Source: Streptomyces sp. NBC_00775 (lineage in GTDB: Bacteria; Actinomycetota; Actinomycetes; Streptomycetales; Streptomycetaceae). Taken from it: a DNA stretch of 64,000 nucleotides. The stretch spans positions 1,736,001 through 1,800,000 of the forward strand of contig NZ_CP108938.1 in NCBI RefSeq assembly GCF_036347135.1, given 5' to 3'. The notes below the pieces were generated by a model. The model saw only the letters and a list, made by a program, of their open reading frames with translations. It ran no database searches and was not told where the DNA came from. Shown one piece after another: positions 8,252 through 15,566 of this stretch. Position 1 is the stretch's first letter, and each line of letters begins with the position of its first letter. Made by a program: the position numbers and the translations under genes.

Positions 8252-9748
8252 TCATACCGGAAGGAAGTTGATCGGGTGACTGTCCGTCGCCCACAGGTAC
8301 TGGACCGCGTACGCCCGCCACGGCCGCCACGCTGCCGCGCGTGCGGTGAGCGCCGCCGGGGTCGAGGGCAGGCCCAACTCCTGGGCGGCGCGCCGGATTC
8401 CGAGGTCGGTGGGGAGGAAGGCGTCGGGGTCGCCGAGAGCGCGCATCGCGATGACGTCGACCGTCCAGGGGCCGAAGCCGGGCAGCGCCAGCAGTCGGGC
8501 GCGGACCTCGGCCCAGTCACTCTCGACACCCAAGTGGAGGGTGCGGTCCGCGAGTTGGCGTACGAGCGTGGTGAACGTGGTGCGGCGGGTGTGCGGCATC
8601 GCGAGCGACTCGGGGTCGAGTGCGGCGAGCGCCTCGGAGGAGGGGAAGAGGTGCGTGAGGCCGCCCTCCGGGTCGTCGACGGGTTCGCCGTGCGCGGTGA
8701 CCAGGCGGGCCGCGTGGGTGCGAGCCGCGGCCGTGGAGACCTGCTGGCCGAGCACGGCTCGTACGGCGAACTCGGCCTCGTCGACCGTGCGCGGCACCCG
8801 GCGGCCCGGCGCCTTGTCGACGAGCGGGGCGAGCAGCGGGTCGGTCCGCAACTGGTCGTCGACCGCGACCGGGTCGGCGTCCAGGTCGAGCATGCGGCGG
8901 CAGCGGCTGATCGCGACGGGCAGGTCGCGCAGGTCGCTGAGGCTGAGGCGGCAGGCGACGTGGTCGGTGTTCGGGGTGAGCGCGGCGATCCCGTGGCCGT
9001 AGGGCAGGCGCAGGGTGCGCCGGTACGCCCCGTCGCGCCACTCCTCGACGCCGGGTACGGCGGTCGCCGCGAGGTGGCCGAACAGGTTGTCGGGGTTGAG
9101 GGGGGCGCGGAAGGGGAGCCGAAGGCTCAGGACCCCCGGCGCACCCGCTCCCGCGGTGCCCGCCGCCCGCTTCCTGGGCACGCGGGTGCGCAACTCGCTC
9201 GGCGACAGTGCGAAGACCTCGCGCACGGTGTCGTTGAAGGTGCGGATGGAGGAGAACCCGGCCGCGAAGGCGATCTCCGCCATCGGGAGCGGGGTGGTCT
9301 CGATGAGCAGCCGCGCGGTCTGGGCGCGCTGGGCCCGGGCGAGCGCCAGCGGTCCCGCGCCCAGCTCGGCGAGCAGCTGCCGTTCGATCTGGCGGGTGCT
9401 GTAGCCGAGCCGGGTGGCCAGGCCCGGCACGCCCTCGCGGTCCACCACGCCGTCGCCGATCAGGCGCATCGCGCGGGCCACCAGGTCGGCGCGCTGGTTC
9501 CACTCGGGTGAGCCGGGGCTGGTGTCCGGGCGGCACCGCTTGCAGGCCCGGAATCCGGCCTGCTGGCAGGCGGCCGCGCTCGGGAGGAACGTCATGTTCT
9601 CCGGCTTCGGCGGCACGACCGGGCAGCTGGGCCGGCAGTAGATCCTGGTGGTCAGCACCGCGGTGAAGAACCATCCGTCGAAGCGCGCGTCCTTCGACTG
9701 GACGGCGCGCACGCAGCGCTCGGTATCCGTGTGCATCGCGTTCTGCAT
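8252..9748 (-). CDS. Ada methyl-receptor domain fused to AlkA-type 3-methyladenine DNA glycosylase
   Basis: 498 residues in three parts. An Ada N-terminal zinc domain (about 1-80) carries the four Cys of YCRPSC and CKRC, one of which accepts methyl groups from phosphotriesters. An AraC-type helix-turn-helix follows (about 85-190, GLATRLGYSTRQIERQL and AFAAGFSSIRTFNDTV). A C-terminal AlkA glycosylase (about 205-498) contains the HhH motif LPGFGPWTVDVIAMRALGDPDAF and the catalytic Asp of LPTDLGIRRA. It should both sense methylation and excise alkylated bases. The start at 9748 has no clear ribosome site, and an in-frame ATG at 9736 is an alternative. It is cotranscribed with ogt. Confidence 0.92.
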   Translation of the reverse strand: MQNAMHTDTERCVRAVQSKDARFDGWFFTAVLTTRIYCRPSCPVVPPKPENMTFLPSAAACQQAGFRACKRCRPDTSPGSPEWNQRADLVARAMRLIGDGVVDREGVPGLATRLGYSTRQIERQLLAELGAGPLALARAQRAQTARLLIETTPLPMAEIAFAAGFSSIRTFNDTVREVFALSPSELRTRVPRKRAAGTAGAGAPGVLSLRLPFRAPLNPDNLFGHLAATAVPGVEEWRDGAYRRTLRLPYGHGIAALTPNTDHVACRLSLSDLRDLPVAISRCRRMLDLDADPVAVDDQLRTDPLLAPLVDKAPGRRVPRTVDEAEFAVRAVLGQQVSTAAARTHAARLVTAHGEPVDDPEGGLTHLFPSSEALAALDPESLAMPHTRRTTFTTLVRQLADRTLHLGVESDWAEVRARLLALPGFGPWTVDVIAMRALGDPDAFLPTDLGIRRAAQELGLPSTPAALTARAAAWRPWRAYAVQYLWATDSHPINFLPV

Positions 9749-9818
9749 GTCTCAAGCATCGGACACGCGCGAGGGCGGGGCTGGCGAGAATACGACATGT
9801 ACGTGGGGCTGCCTGCGG

Positions 9819-10251
9819 CTAGCCGACGTCCGTCCTCCGCCACGCGGATTCCCGCAGCAGCCGCAGCCCGTTCAGGCCGACCAGGACGGTGGAACCCTCG
9901 TGGCCCGCGACGCCGAGCGGGAGCGGAAGGTGGCCGAGGAGGTCCCACAGGACCAGGGCCGTGATGAACGTACCGGCGACGACCAGGTTCTGGGTCCCGC
10001 AGACCTTCGAGGGCGGGTTCCCAGCCTCCGGCGGCGTACGCGATCGCGTAGAGCGGGCCGTACGTCCACCCGGGCGCGCCGCCGAGGTGCGACGGGAGTG
10101 CGAGCAGGAAGGCGACGGTCGCGAGGAGCGCCCAGCGGGCGTCGGGCAGCGCTAGTAGGCGCGGGGTCGCCGGGGCGGGGGGGGCGGTGACGGGTGGCGG
10201 GGCGAGAGCGGGAGTCACGCGGAGACCACACAGGAACACATGAAGACTCAT
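9819..10251 (-). pseudogene. Heavy-metal P-type ATPase with the whole catalytic core deleted
   Basis: The first part (10251 to about 10005) reads as a P1B-ATPase N terminus: WALLATVAFLLALPSHLGGAP followed by GPLYAIAYAAGGWEPALEGL. The frame then shifts by one base, and about 9996 to 9819 reads QNLVVAGTFITALVLWDLLG, then PLPLGVAGHEGSTVLVGLNGLRLLRES and a TAG. That is the last helix and C-terminal tail of the same family. About 500 residues are missing between them, including the CPx helix, the DKTGT phosphorylation site and the ATP-binding domain, so no pump can be made. It diverges from the ArsR gene, the normal partner of such pumps. Confidence 0.82.
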
Positions 10252-10265
10252 TCATATCTTCATGT
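10238..10265. promoter_or_regulatory. ArsR/SmtB-type operator: perfect 9-bp inverted repeat
   Basis: ACATGAAGA (10238-10246) and TCTTCATGT (10257-10265) are exact inverse complements separated by 10 bases. The dyad is AT-rich against a GC-rich background and sits between the ArsR start (10287) and the ATPase remnant start (10251). This is where an SmtB/CzrA-like repressor would control both divergent genes. Confidence 0.75.
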
Positions 10266-10286
10266 ACGGTGGGTAAGATACCGCCC

Positions 10287-10649
10287 ATGGGTCATGGAGC
10301 CGTCACCGCCGCGCAGGACGCCACCCCGCGTGTACGTCTGGACGCGGCCAACGTCGCGAAGGTGGCCACCACGCTCCAGGCCCTGTCGACCCCTTCCCGC
10401 CTGCTGATCCTCGCCCGGCTGCGCGAAGGCCAGCTTCCGGCCACGGAGTTGGCCGCGGCGGTGGGCATGGAGCAGTCCGCCTGCTCCCATCAGCTGCGCC
10501 TGCTGCGCAACCTGGGCCTGGTCGTCGGCGAGCGGAGCGGCCGCTCGGTGGTGTACGCGCTCCACGACCACCATGTCGCCGAACTCCTCGACCAGGCGGT
10601 CTTCCACGTGGAGCATCTGCGGCTCGGCCTCAGTGACACGCCCGAGTGA
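10287..10649 (+). CDS. ArsR/SmtB-family metal-responsive repressor
   Basis: 120 residues. A winged helix occupies about 30-95, with recognition helix EQSACSHQLRLLRNLGLV. The C-terminal helix has Asp, His, His and His at relative spacing 0, 2, 13 and 16 (DHHVAELLDQAVFHVEH). This matches the alpha-5 metal site of the SmtB/CzrA/NmtR sensors of Zn, Ni or Co, so the ligand is probably one of these rather than arsenic. The family represses in the apo form and releases DNA when metal binds. ATG 10287 gives the normal family length; the longer frame from 10194 would run through the operator. It is followed after 1 base by the MFS gene. Confidence 0.9.
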   Translation: MGHGAVTAAQDATPRVRLDAANVAKVATTLQALSTPSRLLILARLREGQLPATELAAAVGMEQSACSHQLRLLRNLGLVVGERSGRSVVYALHDHHVAELLDQAVFHVEHLRLGLSDTPE

Positions 10650-10650
10650 G

Positions 10651-11832
10651 GTGACGGAGGCGGCGCACGCGCGGCAGATGTGGCCGTTGTACGCCGCCGG
10701 GTTCACCACCGCGTTCGGGGCGCACGGCATCGCCGCGAACCTGGGCGGGCGCTCCGAGGACCGGGTCACCTCGCTCCTCGTCCTGGGCGGACTGCTCGCC
10801 CTCTACGACGGCGCCGAGGTGCTGCTGAAGCCGGTGTTCGGCACGCTCGCCGACCGGATCGGCGCCCGGCCCGTGCTGCTCGGCGGGCTCGTCGCCTTCG
10901 CCGCCGCGTCCGCGCTGTACGTCGTGGTGGACAGGCCCGGCCTGCTGTGGGCGGCCCGGCTCGGTCAGGGCGCGGCGGCCTCCGCGTTCTCGCCGGCGGC
11001 CTCCGCGCTGGTCGCCCGCCTCAATCCGGCGGCGGGGCACGGGCGGGCGTACGGGAGTTACGGCTTCTACAAGTCCATCGGCTACACGCTGGGGCCGCTG
11101 CTGGGCGGTGTGCTCGTGTGGGCGGGCGGGCTGCGGCTGCTGTTCGGCGTGCTCACCGTGCTGGGCGCGGCCGTCGCCGTATGGGCGCTGTTCTCCGTGC
11201 CGCGCGTGCCGCCGCTGCCGCGTACCCGGCAGACCGTGCTCGACCTGGCCCGCCGGCTGGCCGATCCCGCGTTTCTCACCCCGACGGCGGCGCTCGCGGG
11301 TGCGACGGCCGCGCTGTCCGTGGGGGTGGGGTTCCTGCCCGTCTCCGGGGCGGCGGCGGGGCTCGGCACGGTGGCGACCGGTGCCGCGGTGTCGGTCCTC
11401 GCGGCCTGTGCGGCGGTGGTCCAGCCGCGCGCAGGGCGGGCGTTGGACGCGGGCCGGCTGACCGCCCGCGCGGGCATCGGCGCCGGGCTGCTGACCGCCG
11501 CCGCGGGGCTCGTCTGCGCGACGCTGCCCGGGCTGACGGGCGTTCTGCTCGCGGCCGCGCTGATCGGCGCCGGCACGGGGCTGATCACTCCGCTGGGCTT
11601 TGCCGCGCTGGCGGGCGGTACTCCTCGGGAGCGGCTCGGGCAGACGATGGGTGCGGCTGAGCTGGGGCGTGAACTGGGGGATGCGGGTGGGCCGTTGCTC
11701 GTCGCATCGGTCGCCACGGTGGCGACGTTGGCGTACGGGTTCGGGGTACTTGCTGTGCTGCTGGCGGTCGGGCCTGTTGTGGGGGTCGTGCTGGGGAGCC
11801 GCATGGGAGGGGGGCGACGGGGCCGCGTCTAG
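10651..11832 (+). CDS. MFS transporter, probably ArsR-controlled
   Basis: About 393 residues with roughly 12 hydrophobic helices and the MFS loop motif GTLADRIGARPVLLGG between helices 2 and 3. The second half contains LAAALIGAGTGLITPLGFAAL. GTG 10651, one base after the ArsR stop, is taken as the start; GTG 10633 (overlapping ArsR) and ATG 10678 are also possible, as none has a strong ribosome site. Position says it belongs to the metal-sensor operon, so metal or metal-chelate efflux is a reasonable guess, but the sequence alone does not name a substrate. Confidence 0.82.
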   Translation: MTEAAHARQMWPLYAAGFTTAFGAHGIAANLGGRSEDRVTSLLVLGGLLALYDGAEVLLKPVFGTLADRIGARPVLLGGLVAFAAASALYVVVDRPGLLWAARLGQGAAASAFSPAASALVARLNPAAGHGRAYGSYGFYKSIGYTLGPLLGGVLVWAGGLRLLFGVLTVLGAAVAVWALFSVPRVPPLPRTRQTVLDLARRLADPAFLTPTAALAGATAALSVGVGFLPVSGAAAGLGTVATGAAVSVLAACAAVVQPRAGRALDAGRLTARAGIGAGLLTAAAGLVCATLPGLTGVLLAAALIGAGTGLITPLGFAALAGGTPRERLGQTMGAAELGRELGDAGGPLLVASVATVATLAYGFGVLAVLLAVGPVVGVVLGSRMGGGRRGRV

Positions 11833-11881
11833 CCCCGTAGGGTTTTTCGCCCCCGCCGCCCCTACCCGTCCCATCCCGTTC

Positions 11882-11898
11882 CTGGGGCTCCGCCCCAG
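11882..11898 (+). terminator. Hairpin after the MFS gene
   Basis: CTGGGGC and GCCCCAG form a perfect 7-bp stem with a 3-base loop, about 50 bases past the MFS stop. There is no U-tract, as usual for high-GC terminators. Confidence 0.45.
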
Positions 11899-11929
11899 AC
11901 CCCGTGGGGTGGGTGGGAGTTGTGTGTCG

Positions 11930-12127
11930 GCTGCGGGTGGGTGGGGGCTGGGCGCGCAGTTCCTCGCGCCCCTTGGGTGGGGGTGGGTGGAGGTTGCTTG
12001 TCTGGGTGCGGGGCCGTGGGGGCTGGGCGCGCAGTTCCTCGCGCCCCTTGGGTGGGGGTGGGTGGGGGTTGCTTGTCTGGGTGCGGGGCTGTGGGGGTTG
12101 CTCGCGCAGTTCCCCGCGCCCCTTAGG
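11930..12127. repeat. Three tandem copies of a 75-bp GC-rich unit
   Basis: A 22-base core, CGCGCAGTTCCTCGCGCCCC plus TT, recurs at 11953-11974, 12028-12049 and, with one C-for-T change, 12103-12124: exactly 75 bases apart each time. The spacers are G/T-rich (GGGTGGGGGTGGGTGG, then TTGCTTGTCTGGGTGCGGGG) and nearly identical. The core resembles short extragenic repeats scattered through many Streptomyces genomes. The 342-base gap 11833-12174 holds this array and the hairpin before it. Short frames through the array only translate the repeat and are not genes. Confidence 0.85.
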
Positions 12128-12174
12128 AGCTGGGCTGCGCCCCGCGATTCGCGCGGAGCCGTCCGCTGGAGCCG

Positions 12175-13104
12175 TCAGGGGGTCTCTTCACCCTGGGCGA
12201 TCTCCACCTCGTGGTGGAAGGCGAGGACGCCTGCCGCCGAGGCGCCTGCGGAGGCGGTTGCGGAGGCGGCGAGGAGGAGGGCGATCCAGGGGGCGGCGCG
12301 GTGGCGGCGGGGCGGGGAAGCGAGGAGGGCCGCGACGCGTTGGGGTACGGGGCCCGAGGTGGCCGCGGGGGCGAAGTCGGGGCGGGTGGAAGGGGACGCC
12401 GTGGCGGCCAGGGCGGCGCGGGCGATGGCGCGGGCGGTCAGGCGCCGGTCCCCCACCACGGCGGCGGCGGCTTCGTCGGCGGCGCGCTCGGCGGCGAGCG
12501 CGATGACCGGGCGGACCGGGCGCAGGCCGGGGTGGCAGTGGGCGGCGAGTTCGGCCGCGAGGAGGAAGCGGTGGTGGCCGCCCGCGTTGTGGGCCCGCTC
12601 GTGGGCGAAGAGCGCCTCGCGTTCGTCGGCGCCGAGGCTGCGGAGCATGGCGGTCGTGACGACGATCCGGTGCGGGCGGCCCGGCAGGGCGTACGCGTCC
12701 GGGTGCGGTGACTCGATGACGCACAGGTCACCCGCGGCGGGGCGGCGGTCGGCCTCGGTGCGGGCGGTGCGGAAGGCGCGGAGCTGACGCAGGGCCGAAC
12801 GCCCCAGGGTCCAGGCGCCGACGGTGAGCGCGCCGGTGGCGGCCGCCGCCGCGGGCAGGACGACCAGGTCCGAGGCGGTGCGCAGGGGGTGGACGAGATC
12901 GCCGAGGCCCGCGAAGACCGGCAGCTTGAACAGGCCGGTCAGAAGCAGCGCGCCCAGCGCGGCCACCGAGGCTCCGGCGAGCACCACGACGGCGAGCGTC
13001 AGCGTCCACAGCGCGGTCACGGGTGCGAGACGGCCGAGGCAGCGGCGGGCCAGCGCCGGCACCGCGAAGGGCACCAGCAGGGGGATCAGCAGCAGAGCCG
13101 TCAT
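12175..13104 (-). CDS. M56-family membrane metallopeptidase (BlaR1/MecR1-like)
   Basis: 309 residues: two N-terminal membrane helices, a third near residues 85-100, a zinc protease domain with HERAH at 168-172 and the downstream ERAADE that supplies another ligand, and a final helix near the C terminus. M56 proteins typically cleave or inactivate a BlaI-type repressor on receiving an envelope signal. There is no penicillin-binding sensor domain, so the signal is not necessarily a beta-lactam. The start overlaps the stop of the upstream BlaI gene by 4 bases. Confidence 0.88.
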   Translation of the reverse strand: MTALLLIPLLVPFAVPALARRCLGRLAPVTALWTLTLAVVVLAGASVAALGALLLTGLFKLPVFAGLGDLVHPLRTASDLVVLPAAAAATGALTVGAWTLGRSALRQLRAFRTARTEADRRPAAGDLCVIESPHPDAYALPGRPHRIVVTTAMLRSLGADEREALFAHERAHNAGGHHRFLLAAELAAHCHPGLRPVRPVIALAAERAADEAAAAVVGDRRLTARAIARAALAATASPSTRPDFAPAATSGPVPQRVAALLASPPRRHRAAPWIALLLAASATASAGASAAGVLAFHHEVEIAQGEETP

Positions 13105-13472
13105 GCCTCACCCGGTTCCAGCAGATCGCGCAGCAGCCGCTCGTCGTCGGGGCTGAGCTGGGCGACGAACCGGGCCAGGGCCGTCTCGCGGTCGTCGTCC
13201 CGGTCGAGTTCGCTGTGCATGCGCCGGGCGGTGAGACCGTGCGGGTCCTGGATGGGGAAGTACGCGTAGCCCCGGCCCTGCCGCTCGCGGCCGACGATGC
13301 CCTTCTCGTGCAGCCGGGACAGGATCGTCGTCACCGTCGTACGCGCCAGACCCGAGTCCAGCTCCAGCTGTACACGCCCGGGCGTGAGCGGTGCCCCGGC
13401 GGCCCAGAGAGCGGCCATCACACTGGCCTCGAGCTCGCCCGCCGGTCGGCGTTCGTCCTTCGCGCTGGTCAT
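13101..13472 (-). CDS. BlaI/MecI/CopY-family repressor (first copy)
   Basis: 123 residues. A winged-helix domain at about 8-80 (LEASVMAALWAAGAPLTPGRVQ and TTVTTILSRLHEKGIVGR) is followed by a C-terminal dimer helix. ATG 13472 is used because GGTGAGG lies about 9 bases upstream; a GTG 15 bases earlier is less well placed. The protein should dimerise and bind the two TACA/TGTA dyads at 13499-13531. Proteolysis by the coupled M56 protein is the expected release mechanism. Confidence 0.9.
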   Translation of the reverse strand: MTSAKDERRPAGELEASVMAALWAAGAPLTPGRVQLELDSGLARTTVTTILSRLHEKGIVGRERQGRGYAYFPIQDPHGLTARRMHSELDRDDDRETALARFVAQLSPDDERLLRDLLEPGEA

Positions 13473-13498
13473 GGGAACGATCCTCACCCCGCCATCGT

Positions 13499-13531
13499 CT
13501 ACAGTTCAGTAGACCGTCTACAGGATTGTAG
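13499..13531. promoter_or_regulatory. Two BlaI-type dyads
   Basis: CTACAGTTCAGTAG (13499-13512) and CTACAGGATTGTAG (13518-13531) lie side by side between the divergent BlaI and DedA genes. The second is a perfect CTACA-N4-TGTAG dyad, the classical BlaI/MecI core. The pair could control both directions. Confidence 0.75.
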
Positions 13532-13587
13532 TCACTCGGGTACGTGTCGACCGTACCCGCCCGTCCAGTATGAGAGGGCCCGCGACA

Positions 13588-14259
13588 ATGGCCGCACCCA
13601 TGTTCGCAGCGTCACAGCTCGCCGTGAATGTTCTCAGCGCGCAGTCCCTGCTCGCCGCCTTCGGTGTGCTGGGCGTGGGTGTCGTGATGTTCGCGGAGAC
13701 CGGCCTGCTGATCGGCTTCTTCCTGCCCGGTGACTCCCTGCTGTTCACGGCGGGCCTGCTGTGCACCGGGTCCGGTCACGGTGGCCTGAAGCTGTCGCTG
13801 GGCCCGCTCCTGGTCGCCGCCGCGGTGGGCGCACTGGCCGGCTCGCAGTGCGGTTACCTGCTCGGACGGAAGGCCGGCGGCGCCCTGCTCGCCCGCAGCG
13901 GCTCGCCCCGGCTGCACGTGGGGGCCCAGCGCGCAGAAGAGCTGCTGGAGCGCTACGGCCATGCGAAGGCGATCGTGCTGGCCCGCTTCGTCCCCGTGGT
14001 GCGCACGGTGCTGAACCCCATGGCGGGCGCGCTGCACGTGCCCGTGCGGACCTTCACCCTGTGGCAGGTGATCGGCGGACTGGTCTGGAGCCTGGGCCTC
14101 ACACTCGGCGGATACGCACTGGGTTCGTCGATCCCGAACGTCGACCGGTATCTGCTCCCGATGATCGCCGTGATCGTCATCGTGTCCCTGCTCCCGCTCG
14201 CCGCCGAGCTGTACCGCTCCCGCCGGGCCACCGCCGCGGAGAAGGGGGTCCAGGGATGA
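13588..14259 (+). CDS. DedA-family membrane protein
   Basis: 223 residues. The family blocks are MFAETGLLIGFFLPGDSLLFTAG near residue 35, a cytoplasmic segment GYLLGRKAGG, and FVPVVRTVLNPMAGA near 140 with the conserved Arg. Several membrane helices follow. Recent work on DedA/SNARE-associated homologues points to undecaprenyl-phosphate or phospholipid flipping. ATG 13588 is preferred over 13570 because GAGAGGG precedes it at good spacing. Its stop overlaps the PAP2 start (ATGA), so the two lipid-recycling proteins are coupled. Confidence 0.87.
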   Translation: MAAPMFAASQLAVNVLSAQSLLAAFGVLGVGVVMFAETGLLIGFFLPGDSLLFTAGLLCTGSGHGGLKLSLGPLLVAAAVGALAGSQCGYLLGRKAGGALLARSGSPRLHVGAQRAEELLERYGHAKAIVLARFVPVVRTVLNPMAGALHVPVRTFTLWQVIGGLVWSLGLTLGGYALGSSIPNVDRYLLPMIAVIVIVSLLPLAAELYRSRRATAAEKGVQG

Positions 14260-14894
14260 TCCTCGCGTTCGACGGCTCCTCGATCGACGGCTCCGCCTAC
14301 ACCTACGTGCTGGATCTCGCCCAGGACTCCCCCTCGTGGCTGGACAGCCTGGTGTCCGCCTGGTCGACGTACGGGCTCGGGCTGTTCGCCGTGTTCATGC
14401 TCCTGGGCTGGTGGCAGGCGCGGCGGGTGAGCGCCCGGGCCGCCCTGATCGCGCTCGCCGTGCCGGTGGTCGTGGTCGTGGCGTACGCGGTGAACTCCGT
14501 GTTCAAGATGCTGGTGCGCGAGGACCGGCCCTGTCAGAGCCTGCGGGTGAAGACGCTGGAGGCGTGTCCGGCGCCGGGTGACTGGTCGTTCCCGAGCAAT
14601 CACGCGGTCATCGCCGCCGCGGCCGCCGTCGCCCTGCTCTTCGTCTCCCGCCGCCTCGGCACCGTCGCGGTGGTCGCCGCCTGCGCGATGGCCGTGTCGC
14701 GCGTCTGGGTGGGCGTGCACTACCCGCACGATGTGGTGGCCGGGGTCCTGGTCGGCACGCTGATCGCGATGCTGCTGACGGCGGCGCTGCGGCGGGTCCC
14801 CGAGACGCTGGCGCACCGCCTCACGGGATCGCGGCTGAGGCCCCTGCTGGTCGCGCCACAACTCGCCGAGGCTATGCCGTACGAGCAAAGGTGA
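14256..14894 (+). CDS. PAP2-family membrane lipid phosphatase
   Basis: 212 residues. The three PAP2 catalytic blocks are present in order: KMLVREDRPC (the KX6RP motif) near residue 85, PSNHA near 112, and SRVWVGVHYPHD near 148. Five or six membrane helices surround them. Substrates in the family include undecaprenyl pyrophosphate and phosphatidate. Coupling to DedA suggests joint work on carrier-lipid turnover in the envelope. The two-component system follows 9 bases later and may be cotranscribed. Confidence 0.88.
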   Translation: MILAFDGSSIDGSAYTYVLDLAQDSPSWLDSLVSAWSTYGLGLFAVFMLLGWWQARRVSARAALIALAVPVVVVVAYAVNSVFKMLVREDRPCQSLRVKTLEACPAPGDWSFPSNHAVIAAAAAVALLFVSRRLGTVAVVAACAMAVSRVWVGVHYPHDVVAGVLVGTLIAMLLTAALRRVPETLAHRLTGSRLRPLLVAPQLAEAMPYEQR

Positions 14895-14903
14895 GGGAGA
14901 GGC

Positions 14904-15566
14904 ATGCGGCACCGGATCCTGGTCGTCGAGGACGATCACGCCCTGCGTGACGTCCTGTTGCGCGGACTGCGGGACGAGGATTTCGACACCGTGCCCGCGC
15001 AGGACGGCGCGACCGCGCTGCGGCTGGCCGGGGACGATATCGACGCGGCCGTGCTCGACGTCGGGCTGCCCGACGCGGACGGGCGCGATGTGTGCCAGGC
15101 GCTCCGGGCGGGCGGCTTCCTCTCCCCCGTCATCTTCCTGACGGCCCATCACCACCTCACGGACCGGCTGGCGGGCTTCTCGGCCGGAGGCGACGACTAT
15201 CTGCCCAAGCCGTTCCATCTCACGGAGCTGGCCGCCCGGCTGCGAGCGGCCCTCAAGCGCACCGGCTCTGTCCCGACCCCGACGACCGGTGATCTGATCC
15301 TGGATCCGGTCGGGCACAGCCTGACCGTCCAGGGCACCAGAGTCGGCCTGACTCCCACCGAGTTCCGGCTGCTGGCGGCGCTCATGGCGGCGTCCGGGGA
15401 CATCGTGCGCAGACGGGAGCTGATCAGGGCGGGCTGGCCCGAGGGCGCCCAGGTCAGTGACAACACGCTCGACCAGTATCTGACCCGGCTGCGCCGCAAG
15501 CTCCGGGACGGCGGCAGCGAGCTGACCGTCACCACCGCGCGCGGTATCGGGCACCGCCTGTCATGA
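14904..15566 (+). CDS. OmpR/PhoB-type response regulator
   Basis: 220 residues. The receiver domain has acidic residues at 10-11, the phospho-acceptor Asp52 in LDVGLPD, Thr80, and Lys102 in LPKPF. The C-terminal winged helix (about 128-220) ends VTTARGIGHRLS. A GGAGAGG ribosome site fixes ATG 14904. Its stop overlaps the kinase start by 4 bases, so the pair is coexpressed. Confidence 0.93.
   Translation: MRHRILVVEDDHALRDVLLRGLRDEDFDTVPAQDGATALRLAGDDIDAAVLDVGLPDADGRDVCQALRAGGFLSPVIFLTAHHHLTDRLAGFSAGGDDYLPKPFHLTELAARLRAALKRTGSVPTPTTGDLILDPVGHSLTVQGTRVGLTPTEFRLLAALMAASGDIVRRRELIRAGWPEGAQVSDNTLDQYLTRLRRKLRDGGSELTVTTARGIGHRLS

Noticed and set aside
11930..12127. CRISPR-like array
   Set aside because: Spacers are as conserved as the cores and no cas genes are present, so it is a plain tandem repeat; the same holds for the octamer array at 53531-53642.
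11904..12506. Short Gly/Trp-rich frames in the 75-bp repeats
   Set aside because: The peptide repeats simply mirror the DNA repeats, with no ribosome site and no conservation expected.
12175..13472. Beta-lactam resistance operon
   Set aside because: BlaI/M56 resemble BlaI/BlaR1, but the M56 proteins lack a penicillin-binding sensor domain and no beta-lactamase gene is near.
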